A stretch of DNA of 50,634 bases from a virus. The stretch lies in IMG/VR virus record IMGVR_UViG_3300046812_000279, positions 1-50,634 of that record; one strand, 5' to 3'. Under the pieces are notes generated by a model. The model had not been told where the DNA came from. It searched no databases and saw only the letters and a program-made list of their open reading frames with translations. Below, piece by piece: positions 21,101 through 28,959 of this stretch. Within the stretch, counting starts at the first letter, position 1. Each line of letters opens with the position of its first letter. Position numbers and translations under genes: made by a program.

Positions 21101-21107
21101 TGGGGTC

Positions 21108-21863
21108 ATGGCTGAGGCATCGGAAACGCCTGGGACGGTACCGGAGAGCATTCCGGGCGAGAAGAAGCTGAAACGGGCGAAATCGAATAAGAACTTGCGG
21201 CGGGGGAATCCGGGCAAGCGGGGGACGCGGTCGGCGCCCGCGGCGGTGAAAATCTACCCGTGGGCGGAGAAGGCGTTGACGGCCGCGGTGGCAAAAAATC
21301 CTCTCGAAGTGTTCGTGCATGTGCTGAGTAAGCCGCCGGAGTTGGATGAGACGTACGAGCAGCGGGAGTATCGCAAATGGCTTCACGATGACCGCAAGGG
21401 ATTCATGGAGCGGCGGCATCAGTTGGAAAAAACCGGTCCAGGTGTGGCGGGGGCCACACCTGGAACTGAAATCAGTGAGGACATCGCCGAAATGCTCGGC
21501 GAAGAGTGGCAGCGGTTGTTACGGTTCAAACAAAAGGAGTCGGAAAGCGATGAACGCAAACCGGGTGAAACTGTCGTTGTCCATTCGGATGGGCAAGGGC
21601 ATGTGGCCGACGCCGGCCAAGACGATCGATCTGTGCGAGACGACGGTGGAGTGCCGATCGAAGGAGGACCGGGAGGGCTTGTACGATCTGCTTCACACGA
21701 TACCGGAGCCGTTCCTACTGCTGATTTCGGAGATTACCCCGCGATCGACGGCGGAGTTGGCGGCGGAGGCGGAGTATTTGCGGATGAGGTTCGAACAGAC
21801 GAACGATCAATTGAACGCGAAGATGGCGGAACAGCCGAAGCTGGACTTGAGCCCGATCGCTGA
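21108..21863 (+). CDS. Hypothetical protein, possible small terminase or DNA-binding protein
   Basis: 251 residues. The N-terminus is very basic (KKLKRAKSNKNLRRGNPGKR), followed by a helical segment (WAEKALTAAVAKNPLEVFVH; YEQREYRKWLHDDRKGF). A palindromic repeat (21438-21463) is read through as GPGVAGATPGTE. From 21550 the frame overlaps the next gene and becomes Gly/Asp-rich, so the functional part probably ends near residue 150. As the first rightward gene, upstream of the terminase, it may be the small subunit, but there is no direct motif. Confidence 0.62.
   Translation: MAEASETPGTVPESIPGEKKLKRAKSNKNLRRGNPGKRGTRSAPAAVKIYPWAEKALTAAVAKNPLEVFVHVLSKPPELDETYEQREYRKWLHDDRKGFMERRHQLEKTGPGVAGATPGTEISEDIAEMLGEEWQRLLRFKQKESESDERKPGETVVVHSDGQGHVADAGQDDRSVRDDGGVPIEGGPGGLVRSASHDTGAVPTADFGDYPAIDGGVGGGGGVFADEVRTDERSIEREDGGTAEAGLEPDR
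21438..21463. repeat. Dispersed palindrome, copy 4 (inside a gene)
   Basis: CCAGGTGTGG-CGGGGG-CCACACCTGG. Read in the frame of the gene at 21108 it codes for P-G-V-A-G-A-T-P-G. Confidence 0.95.
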
Positions 21864-22593
21864 ATCGAATCTCAAGGGCGTCGGCGAGCTATACAGCGAG
21901 GTCAACCCGATCACGGGGACGACGCCCAAGGTGGACGGCTTCGAAACGATCACGCCGAACGCCAAGACGGCCGCCGCTGTGGCTGAGGCGGTCGAATCGG
22001 CGAAGCAAGACCTGGCGACGGAGCCGTTCTACATGAGCCAGGTCAATGACCTGACCCACTACGAAACGGTTGATCCTCAAGCCTTCAAGAGCACTAGCGG
22101 CATGTGGGGCACGGCCGGCTGGATTTGGGGGGGTGACAAGGCCGAAATCACCAAGCGTATCGAAAGTCAGAAAGCTATCGTGTCGATGGCGAAGCAACGC
22201 TTGGAGCGCGAAGAGAAGGAATTGAAGGCCCGCGAGGCTGAGCAAAACAGGCTCCTAAAAGCGGCCGAAGAGAGGGAGAAAAGCACCTGCGTTTCGTGCG
22301 GTGCCAAGCATGGCGAGTGGCATGCGCTCTGGTGTCTCGGGGGCATCGGCCGGCATGGTGGTTTCATCACCGGCACTACGGGCGACAACAAAGGCACCTG
22401 GCTGGACGAACTCACCGAGCCGCAGTGCCGCCGGGAAGAGGACGTAGAGCGCAAGCGGGTCGCCGATTTGCGGTCGCAACTTGAGGCGTCTCATCGTCGG
22501 CTGGGAATGATTGTCGAGCACAATAAGAAGTTTCCAGGTCCAGGTGTGGCGGACGCCACACCTGGAACCGAAAAGGCGGTGCCGTCGTCATGA
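21550..22593 (+). CDS. Hypothetical coiled-coil protein with Cys motif
   Basis: 347 residues. Long helical stretches (AAEAEYLRMRFEQTNDQLNA; KQRLEREEKELKAREAEQNR) and a CVSCGAKHGEWHALWC segment that could bind zinc. ATG 21550 has AAAGGAG (21533-21539) 10 nt upstream, inside the preceding gene. A palindromic repeat at 22540-22565 adds PGPGVADATPGTE 9 codons before the stop. Not recognised; pre-terminase position. Confidence 0.72.
   Translation: MNANRVKLSLSIRMGKGMWPTPAKTIDLCETTVECRSKEDREGLYDLLHTIPEPFLLLISEITPRSTAELAAEAEYLRMRFEQTNDQLNAKMAEQPKLDLSPIAESNLKGVGELYSEVNPITGTTPKVDGFETITPNAKTAAAVAEAVESAKQDLATEPFYMSQVNDLTHYETVDPQAFKSTSGMWGTAGWIWGGDKAEITKRIESQKAIVSMAKQRLEREEKELKAREAEQNRLLKAAEEREKSTCVSCGAKHGEWHALWCLGGIGRHGGFITGTTGDNKGTWLDELTEPQCRREEDVERKRVADLRSQLEASHRRLGMIVEHNKKFPGPGVADATPGTEKAVPSS
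22540..22565. repeat. Dispersed palindrome, copy 5 (inside a gene, near its 3' end)
   Basis: CCAGGTGTGG-CGGACG-CCACACCTGG, same spacer as copy 1. In frame it codes for P-G-V-A-D-A-T-P-G near the C-terminus of the gene at 21550. Confidence 0.95.
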
Positions 22594-23090
22594 TGACGAA
22601 CCAACAGGTTGTCCAGTTGCTCTGCAAGGAACTCGGGCGATTGACCCTGGCCAACCATGCGGCGGCGGTTGAAGCCAGTCCGATTCTCCGCCTCTTCCGC
22701 CGCGACTTGACCCGCGACTTCAAGCCTGGCGACCAGATAACGAACCTGGCCGCCAACTTCGTGGTACCGGCGGAGTTGCTGGCACAGGCCGGCCCCGATG
22801 CTCGGGACTCGGTCGGCCGGGGCAAGCTGATTGAGTTCCTGAAAACCGAGCGGGCCAACATCGTGCCCAAGTTCTTCCCGCTGATTGAGCGGACGTTTCG
22901 CGGGTATGCGAACCAGGGCAAGCCGGAAGCGTGGCGGGCCGTGCGCGTGCCGATGAATTGGTTCTCGGAAATGGTCGTTGGCCACAAGGATGGCAGCGTG
23001 GTAGTCTATGTCGATCTATCGTTCGGGTTCGAGCCTCGCGTGAATGAGGCGCCGGAGATTGACATTGACTCATTGGGCAGTGTTCTTTGA
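22590..23090 (+). CDS. Hypothetical protein
   Basis: 166 residues, helical N-terminal half (NQQVVQLLCKELGRLTLANH) and strand-rich C-terminal half (KDGSVVVYVDLSFGFEP). ATG 22590 overlaps the upstream stop (ATGA). The pre-terminase position suggests a role in packaging or gene control. Not recognised. Confidence 0.7.
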   Translation: MMTNQQVVQLLCKELGRLTLANHAAAVEASPILRLFRRDLTRDFKPGDQITNLAANFVVPAELLAQAGPDARDSVGRGKLIEFLKTERANIVPKFFPLIERTFRGYANQGKPEAWRAVRVPMNWFSEMVVGHKDGSVVVYVDLSFGFEPRVNEAPEIDIDSLGSVL

Positions 23091-23289
23091 CTACGGCGGC
23101 CCATCGGACGGAGCAACCGACGTTTGCTCCGTGCCGATGGGCTACAACTCTCCGCCGGACGTAATCGAAGTCGAAGGCGTCAACGGGGTCTGTCACTACT
23201 ACCAAGCGTACGCCAAGCGTTACATCGAGCGGAAAGCGTTCTACCGTTACATCGGGACGAAGAGGCCCGATAACCTGGTGGCTCAATAA
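23044..23289 (+). CDS. Small hypothetical protein
   Basis: 81 residues. After a basic start, HWAVFFDYGGPSDGATDV and VCHYYQAYAKRYIERKAFYR look globular. The ATG at 23044 lies within the preceding gene and has no good ribosome-binding site; the TTGs at 23062 or 23068 could be the true start. The stop shares a base with the terminase start (TAATG). Confidence 0.6.
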   Translation: MRRRRLTLTHWAVFFDYGGPSDGATDVCSVPMGYNSPPDVIEVEGVNGVCHYYQAYAKRYIERKAFYRYIGTKRPDNLVAQ

Positions 23290-25220
23290 TGCTCGGCGAT
23301 CCTCCCCGCGACCTCGGCGACAACAAACTCTGGCGGGCCTTCCTGCTCGATCGCGCGAACGCCAACAAGCGGGTCCGTGAGTACCTCATCGATCGATGCA
23401 CTCACGAATGCACGTTTTGGATCAACTCTTTCGTCTACCAGTACAACCCCAATTTCATCGCCGGGGGCAAGTGGGAAGAAGTCGGCGTATTCGTCACTGA
23501 GGAGTTTCAAGAGGAAGCCCTCGAAGTCATCGCGTGGTGCATCCTCAACAAGAAAGACCTGGTGATTGATAAGTCTCGAGAGATGGGGGCAAGCTGGCTC
23601 TGTATCCTCAAGCAAACGCACTCGACGACGTTCGAGAAATGGAAGAAGTTCCTTTGCATCAGTCGCAACAAGGACGCCGTCGATTCGGCCGATGACCCCG
23701 ACTCGCTGTTTTGGAAGATCGATTTCGTTCTTGAACACCTGCCGCCCTGGATGACTGACCGCCGCTTTGAGTTCGCCCCTAACGGCAAGATCAAGCGGAC
23801 GCAGATGCAGGTCATCAACGAACTGACCAAGTCCCGCATCACCGGGCAGGCGACCAGCGGGGCGGCCGGCGTCGGCGGCCGTGCGACGGCCATGTTCATC
23901 GACGAGTATTCGCTCATTCGTGAGGATTGGGAAATCCTCGCCCACACGGCCAACACGACAAGCTGCCGCATCTTCAACGGCACCCAGCGGGGCACGGAGA
24001 AAGCGTTCTTCGACCTGACGGAGAAGGGCAAGCGGGGCCTACTCCGGTACCTGGGCATGCACTGGACGAAACACCCGGACAAGTTCCGCGGTGCCTACCG
24101 GTTCGACAAGCCGCGAAACAAGGTCATCGTGCTGGACCCGGTCTACAAATACTCGCCGGAGTTCCGATTCCAGTACACCGAATTGCCGATCGGTGGGCCG
24201 GCTCCTGGCGTTCGATCGCCCTATTACGACGATCAGTGCGTGAAGCAAGGCAACCCCCGTGCGATCGCTCAGAACCTCGACATGGACGCCACGGGCGCCG
24301 TCGGCCCTGTGTTCAACCCGGTGACGATCAGGGCACTCATCGCGGCGTACGCTCAGCCGGCCAGGTGGGAAGGTCACCTGCAATACGACCTGGACACCGG
24401 GAAGCCGATCGCCCTGGTACCGATGCCAGGCGGCCCGCTGCGGCTCTGGATCAACCCGCCGCCATCGCTCAAGGTCGAAGATTTGCCGCCGATGGATATT
24501 GCCCTCGGCTGCGACATTTCGACCGGCGTCGGAGCGACGCCATCGATTTGCGCTGGGGCCTCGAAGAACACCGGCGAGAAGATCCTCGAATACTGCACGC
24601 GCGACATGCCGCCGGAGCGGTTCGCTGAGGCGGCCGCCGCGACGGGTTGGGCCTTCAAGAATGCGTACGGCACTCCGGCCCTCTTGTGCTGGGAGCGGAA
24701 TGGCCCTGGTACCAACTTCGGCAAGCGGGTGTACGAACTCAACTATCCGAACCTCTGGTACGGCGTCAAAAAGGTGTCGGTCGGCGGGTACCAGAAAGCC
24801 GAGCAAGCCGGCTGGCATGCCTCGACTGAGGGCAAGGACCAACTCATCACGTCGTACATGTTCGCAATCTCGACGCGGCAGTTCATCGAACGCTGCGAGT
24901 TGACGCTGAAAGAGTGTCTGCAATACCGCTGGAAGGGCGGCCACGTCAGCCATCCAGAACAGGAAGCGGTCGGCGCCCGCGACAACCGCGACCAGGGCAC
25001 GGTCGGCGTCAATCACGGCGACCGGCCGATTGCCTCGGGCCTGGCTTGGAAGATGATCAAGGAGGAGCTAGGATTCACGACGGTCCTCGACGAGAAGAAG
25101 CCCAAAGGTCCGCCGCCGCCGAACTCGATCGCCGGCCGGATGGCCATGACACAACAGGAGCAATCACAATGGCGCGAAGCCTCGGGGGAAAGCGGTTGGA
25201 AAGAATGCGTCGTCGTATGA
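23289..25220 (+). CDS. terL: Terminase large subunit (TerL)
   Basis: 643 residues. The packaging ATPase: DKSREMGASW (94-103) is the Walker A variant of TerL and ATAMFIDEYS (D205-E206) is Walker B. The nuclease domain has ALGCDIST (D409), CWERNG (Glu) and NHGDRPIASG (Asp), the three metal ligands of the RNase H-like fold that cuts the concatemer. It would bind the portal below and drive DNA in. The last ~40 residues are Pro/Gln-rich and overlap the next gene. The start overlaps the previous stop. Confidence 0.95.
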   Translation: MLGDPPRDLGDNKLWRAFLLDRANANKRVREYLIDRCTHECTFWINSFVYQYNPNFIAGGKWEEVGVFVTEEFQEEALEVIAWCILNKKDLVIDKSREMGASWLCILKQTHSTTFEKWKKFLCISRNKDAVDSADDPDSLFWKIDFVLEHLPPWMTDRRFEFAPNGKIKRTQMQVINELTKSRITGQATSGAAGVGGRATAMFIDEYSLIREDWEILAHTANTTSCRIFNGTQRGTEKAFFDLTEKGKRGLLRYLGMHWTKHPDKFRGAYRFDKPRNKVIVLDPVYKYSPEFRFQYTELPIGGPAPGVRSPYYDDQCVKQGNPRAIAQNLDMDATGAVGPVFNPVTIRALIAAYAQPARWEGHLQYDLDTGKPIALVPMPGGPLRLWINPPPSLKVEDLPPMDIALGCDISTGVGATPSICAGASKNTGEKILEYCTRDMPPERFAEAAAATGWAFKNAYGTPALLCWERNGPGTNFGKRVYELNYPNLWYGVKKVSVGGYQKAEQAGWHASTEGKDQLITSYMFAISTRQFIERCELTLKECLQYRWKGGHVSHPEQEAVGARDNRDQGTVGVNHGDRPIASGLAWKMIKEELGFTTVLDEKKPKGPPPPNSIAGRMAMTQQEQSQWREASGESGWKECVVV

Positions 25221-25483
25221 TGCCGGCGGTTGCCTACGCTCTCGGTTTCGGTGATGGCCCCTGGACCCGATCCCAGCGAAAGACAATCAACAAAGCGATC
25301 AGGGACGGCATGGCCAAATATGGCGACCTCACCGACGAGGACGCTCGCGCGATCATGGGCCGGCCGACCGTCATGCACGGCGTACCGATTGAGTACGTTG
25401 AAGAGATTCCCGGCCTAAAGCCGATCGACTGGAATTGCCTGGTCCCCGGTCGGCACCTGGACAACCGGACCGATCGCCGTTAG
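25169..25483 (+). CDS. Small basic protein between terminase and portal
   Basis: 104 residues. ARSLGGKRLERMRRRMMP is highly basic, followed by a helical region (SQRKTINKAIRDGMAKYG). ATG 25169 has AGGAG 8 nt upstream, and the start lies 52 bases inside the terminase gene. It may be a DNA-binding or portal-associated protein. Confidence 0.72.
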   Translation: MARSLGGKRLERMRRRMMPAVAYALGFGDGPWTRSQRKTINKAIRDGMAKYGDLTDEDARAIMGRPTVMHGVPIEYVEEIPGLKPIDWNCLVPGRHLDNRTDRR

Positions 25484-25522
25484 ACTTTGACCCAACGGGT
25501 GAGGGGGTAAGGAAGGCCCCCT

Positions 25523-27370
25523 TTGGTCGATCTGAACATTCCGAAGCTTTGCAAAGCGATCAAGCATGCCAGGCTCGCTCTGCGCTTCGCACGGACGGAA
25601 CGACGCGAATTGGCCCGCCTGGTGGCGGGGACTCACTTCTCCGAACAGGGGGCACGGGAAAAGCAACCCGTCAACCTCCTGGCCCTCTATCAGTGGATCA
25701 TCGGCCGCAAGCTTATCTCGGCCGCCCCTCGCTTCATGCTCTCGACGTTCAACACGCAGATAAAACCCGTCGTCGCAGCTGTACAGCAATGGGGCAACGA
25801 AGAAATCGTACGCATGAACCTGGCGAACACGCTTCGCCGGTTCGTGACTGACGGGCTCTACTCGCTGGCGACGATGAAGGTCGCCATTATGAACCCGGTC
25901 GATGCGGCCATGTGTGCCTGGCGACTGCCGGCCGGCTCGCCCTCGGCCAAGGGCATCGACTTCGACGATTGGGTCGGCGACGGCCACGCCCGCGACCTAA
26001 CCGAAATGTACTTTGAGGGCTTCCGGTTCCGCGCTCCGGTCCAGGCCGTGCGTGAGTGCCAGGAGTTCAACCGCAAGGTGCGGAAGTCGGTCGAAGTGCA
26101 ATACGACACGGCTTACAACCAAGAGGGCGACGAACGAATCAGCATGATCGGCCGCGGCTACTACGGGATGAACGACGAAGAGTATGAGGATATGTGCACC
26201 TGCTGGGAGATTTACCTCCCCATGCACCGGAAGGTTGTCACCCTCATTTCCGACGAGAGCGGTTATCCCGATGGCGACGCCGACGCCTTGCACGTCGCCG
26301 ACTGGATCGGCTCGGACAACGGGCCATTCGTGCACATGGCCTACGGGCTCATTCCCAACAATCTCCTCCCGCTGGCGCCGATGATGAACCTGCGGGACAT
26401 GCACGAAGCGGCCAACTTCAACCTCCGCAAGCTAATGCGGGTCGCCGAGCGCACGAAGGAATTGACGCTCTACGAGCAGTCGATGGACAAGGACGCTACC
26501 TCGATCCGCGACGCCAGCGATGGCATGATGGTGGCGACCAAGGACCCGAAGAACTTCACGCAGATTGTCTTTGGCGGCCAGCATATGGCCGGCCTGGTGG
26601 CCGTCGCCAACGAGTTCCGCAACCTGTTCAGCTATGCGGCCGGCAACCTCGATATGGCCGGCGGCCTGGCTCCGCAGTCCAAGACCCTCGGGCAGGATAA
26701 GCTGCTGAGCGCGGCCGGCAGCGATTCGATTCAGTCGCTCCAAGAGGACACCGTTTGCGCCACGTCTGACACGATCGAACGGCTCGGCTGGTTTTGGTGG
26801 CACGACCCGTTCAAGATCCAGACTGTTGAACATCAGGTACCGGGCCTGCCTGGAATCTCCGGCACTCGTCGAGTGTTCCCGAATCACCCGCGATTCACCG
26901 ACCCGAAGAATAAGGAGTTTCGCGGGCGGCCGCCGCTGGTCCGATCGGGTTCGTTCAATGACCTGTCCATCAAGGTTGACCCGTACTCTCTGCCTCACAA
27001 CACGCCAGAGTCGCGGATGGCGACGATGCAGAGCGTAATGACCAACGTCGTCCTGCCCATGATGCAATTCTGTGTGCAACAGGGCATCGGGCTCGACATG
27101 AATAAGTACCTCAACAAAGTCGGGCAGTACCTCAACATGCCTGACCTCGCCGAAATCCTGACGATCATTCCTCCGCCAGAGGACGCGAGCATGGGCGGCG
27201 CCAAGTCCCGCACAATGCCGCTGTCCACCGAGCGGACCGTCAACCGCACGTCGGGCAGCGAGGCGACCGATCGCGGCCAGACCAAATCGATGACGACGCA
27301 ACTCCTCTCTGGAAAGAACCAGGGCGGATCTCCCAAAGCATCGGCACCGGGCTTTCCGGCGGCCGCCTAA
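25523..27370 (+). CDS. Portal protein
   Basis: 615 residues, directly after the terminase. Helical crown and wing segments (PKLCKAIKHARLALRFARTE; NTLRRFVTDGLYSLATMKVA), a middle with CTCWEIYLPMHRKVVTLISD, and the typical MMNLRDMHEAANFNL(R)KLM stretch of podovirus-type portals. Twelve copies would form the DNA gate and head-tail connector. The C-terminus is Ser/Thr/Gly rich. The start appears to be TTG (25523), with AAGGAAGG upstream; no ATG or GTG in frame fits. Confidence 0.85.
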   Translation: MVDLNIPKLCKAIKHARLALRFARTERRELARLVAGTHFSEQGAREKQPVNLLALYQWIIGRKLISAAPRFMLSTFNTQIKPVVAAVQQWGNEEIVRMNLANTLRRFVTDGLYSLATMKVAIMNPVDAAMCAWRLPAGSPSAKGIDFDDWVGDGHARDLTEMYFEGFRFRAPVQAVRECQEFNRKVRKSVEVQYDTAYNQEGDERISMIGRGYYGMNDEEYEDMCTCWEIYLPMHRKVVTLISDESGYPDGDADALHVADWIGSDNGPFVHMAYGLIPNNLLPLAPMMNLRDMHEAANFNLRKLMRVAERTKELTLYEQSMDKDATSIRDASDGMMVATKDPKNFTQIVFGGQHMAGLVAVANEFRNLFSYAAGNLDMAGGLAPQSKTLGQDKLLSAAGSDSIQSLQEDTVCATSDTIERLGWFWWHDPFKIQTVEHQVPGLPGISGTRRVFPNHPRFTDPKNKEFRGRPPLVRSGSFNDLSIKVDPYSLPHNTPESRMATMQSVMTNVVLPMMQFCVQQGIGLDMNKYLNKVGQYLNMPDLAEILTIIPPPEDASMGGAKSRTMPLSTERTVNRTSGSEATDRGQTKSMTTQLLSGKNQGGSPKASAPGFPAAA

Positions 27371-27391
27371 CTCTGACTGGTACCGGGTGAC

Positions 27392-27691
27392 ATGGCCGAA
27401 CAACCTCTTTGCCCGAAGTGTGGGGGAACCATCCATGCCGATGGCTGCCATATTTGCGCCATCCTCGACGCAAAACAACCGCCGAACGGCAACGCCTCGG
27501 CCGGCTATCCGATCAAGTCCCAATCGCTGGGAGTCGGACGTCGCCAGGTCGCCGCGGCGAACGCCAGGAACAAGAAGGCCGGCGTCCAAGCCAGGTACGA
27601 CGAAAAGGGCGTGTGCCACGTCCCAACGGCCGCCGATCGAAAGAAGCTGCTCAAGGTTGAGCGAATGCACGACAACCAAGGTTTCGACTGA
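27392..27691 (+). CDS. Zinc-ribbon virion-region protein
   Basis: 99 residues. LCPKCGGTIHADGCHIC near the start gives CxxC...CxxC for one zinc. The rest is Ala/Arg/Lys rich. ATG 27392 has GGGTGA just upstream. It lies between portal and the PAS protein. Not recognised. Confidence 0.72.
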   Translation: MAEQPLCPKCGGTIHADGCHICAILDAKQPPNGNASAGYPIKSQSLGVGRRQVAAANARNKKAGVQARYDEKGVCHVPTAADRKKLLKVERMHDNQGFD

Positions 27692-27713
27692 CCCCCTACG
27701 GAAAGGGCTCGCC

Positions 27714-28205
27714 ATGTTTGCCCAAATCTGGTCGAACGTGTGGGACTGGCTGACGAACCGCACGATTCACCAGGCCCTTGCAGACTGCAAGGCGGGCGAA
27801 GTGAAGCGGGACGCCAGGATGGCCATGCTTGAAGCGAACGTCTGCCGGCTCCGCCTCCTCATGTTGGTAGCCTGGTGTCGCGTCTCAGTGGAGGGCCGGA
27901 TTCGGAATTGCTGCGAAGTGTTCGCACAAATCACCGGTTACAAGCAAGAGGACTTAATCGGAATGCACATAGAGCGGCTAATGCAACCTCGCATTCGCGG
28001 CCGCCATGAGCAAGTAATGAGGGAACTCGTCGAAGGGACCAGGCCGATGCGTGAGGGCTACCTCGACGTGATGCTCCTCCGGCAGGATCACAACCTGGTC
28101 CTGACGTTGATCAAGCCGTTTTGGGCCGTCGATGACGACGGCGAGAAAGTGTTCGACGCGGATATTCGGTTAATGGAACCGCTGCCGCTGGACGATCGGG
28201 TGTAA
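27714..28205 (+). CDS. PAS-domain protein
   Basis: 163 residues. The N-terminal ~55 residues are helical and partly hydrophobic. A PAS domain follows: VEGRIRNCCEVFAQITGYKQ, EDLIGMHIERLM (the 'GY...dliG...i..l' core), RGRHEQVMRELVEGTRP, then strands to the end. PAS domains sense ligands, redox state or light, or mediate dimers. No kinase, cyclase or other output domain is attached, so it may interfere with a host sensor by dimerising with it. ATG 27714 has AAAGGG 8 nt upstream. A PAS protein inside a virion operon is unusual. Confidence 0.75.
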   Translation: MFAQIWSNVWDWLTNRTIHQALADCKAGEVKRDARMAMLEANVCRLRLLMLVAWCRVSVEGRIRNCCEVFAQITGYKQEDLIGMHIERLMQPRIRGRHEQVMRELVEGTRPMREGYLDVMLLRQDHNLVLTLIKPFWAVDDDGEKVFDADIRLMEPLPLDDRV

Positions 28206-28221
28206 CCACGGAGGGCCAATC

Positions 28222-28431
28222 ATGGGCCAGTTTATCGTCAAAGTGTTCGTGTTGATCATCTTCATCATGCTCCTCGGCCTGGTCATGTGGCCGCTGCGGA
28301 TCGCCCTGGCGTTCTCGGGCTTGCCGCATTGGGCCGACTCTCTTATCGTCGCCCTAGTCGCAATCGCTTTCGTGCTCGGTGTCCTCAAATACTTCGGGGT
28401 CATTGACCTGGGGCCGCCTCCCCAAGATTGA
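28222..28431 (+). CDS. Holin-like small membrane protein
   Basis: 69 residues with two hydrophobic segments (FIVKVFVLIIFIMLLGLVMW and SLIVALVAIAFVLGVL) and a short polar tail. This is the form of a class II holin, which would open the inner membrane to start lysis. GGAGGG lies just before ATG 28222. The next genes also code for membrane proteins, so it could be one of a set of antiholin, spanin or host-membrane proteins. Confidence 0.6.
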   Translation: MGQFIVKVFVLIIFIMLLGLVMWPLRIALAFSGLPHWADSLIVALVAIAFVLGVLKYFGVIDLGPPPQD

Positions 28432-28449
28432 CCCGGCAAGGAGCCTCCC

Positions 28450-28959
28450 ATGCGTCAGTTCTGTGCGTACGTCGGAATCCTGCTCATTGGCGCCGCCCTG
28501 ACTCTCGGCCTGGTGGCCGGTGCATCAGCGATCGCCCTCGGCGAGCCTCCTGGCCCGTGCGATACGGTCGCCAAAAACGTCCTTATCCATCAGGTGATGG
28601 CGGCCGACCAGGACGACGACAAGCAACTTCTGCACCCGCAGCAAGTGCTGAGTGCCGACCAGGTCGGCCTGGTCCGTCGCATCGTCGATGAGCGAATGGC
28701 CGAACAGGTCACCGAAGCGAGGAAGCAATTCGACCGGCAAAACAAGCTCGGGGATCCTGACCCGAAAGTTCAGGGCGTATTCGTCACTGCTATCCTCGGC
28801 CTGGTTCTCGAAGCCGTGAAAGCCGGCATCAAAATGTACCTGATCTATAAGTTCGGGCCGTACCTGCTCGGAGCGCTACTGGCCCTCCTCATTCTCAACA
28901 TCGTTATTACCGTGGTGACCGCCCGTGCGGCCGCCCGCAGCGCAGTGAGGAAGCCATGA
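28450..28959 (+). CDS. Membrane protein with N- and C-terminal hydrophobic segments
   Basis: 169 residues. The N-terminus looks like a signal anchor (YVGILLIGAALTLGLVAG), the middle is polar, with a helical part (LSADQVGLVRRIVDERMAEQ), and the C-terminus has one or two membrane helices (FVTAILGLVLEAVKAGIKMY; LLGALLALLILNIVITVVTA). ATG 28450 has AAGGAG upstream. Its stop overlaps the protease start (ATGA), so the two are coupled. Possibly a lysis or membrane-attachment partner of the protease. Confidence 0.68.
   Translation: MRQFCAYVGILLIGAALTLGLVAGASAIALGEPPGPCDTVAKNVLIHQVMAADQDDDKQLLHPQQVLSADQVGLVRRIVDERMAEQVTEARKQFDRQNKLGDPDPKVQGVFVTAILGLVLEAVKAGIKMYLIYKFGPYLLGALLALLILNIVITVVTARAAARSAVRKP

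Larger units (their letters stand above)
20610..21107. promoter_or_regulatory. Divergent control region, candidate origin/early promoters
   Basis: These 498 bp separate the leftward and rightward arms and have no convincing gene. They contain a perfect 19-bp palindrome (20725-20743), CGATTCGGCCCG twice (20664-20675, 20705-20716), CTTGACAGGGC twice (20849-20859, 20884-20894, each with a TTGACA), a 24-bp imperfect repeat (20903-20926 and 21041-21063), a DnaA-box-like 9-mer (20952-20960) and a promoter just before the first rightward gene. The density of repeats fits operator sites or an origin. Confidence 0.55.

Noticed and set aside
20606-21109. Minus-strand frame of up to 167 codons ending with an ATGA overlap at 20606
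   Set aside because: The overlap with the next start is tempting, but the protein is Pro/Ala/Arg/Gly low complexity, has no start signal, and its bases hold palindromes and repeats better explained as control sites.
26432-27763. 443-codon minus-strand frame over the portal gene
   Set aside because: Shadow of the portal coding sequence; no domain or start signal.
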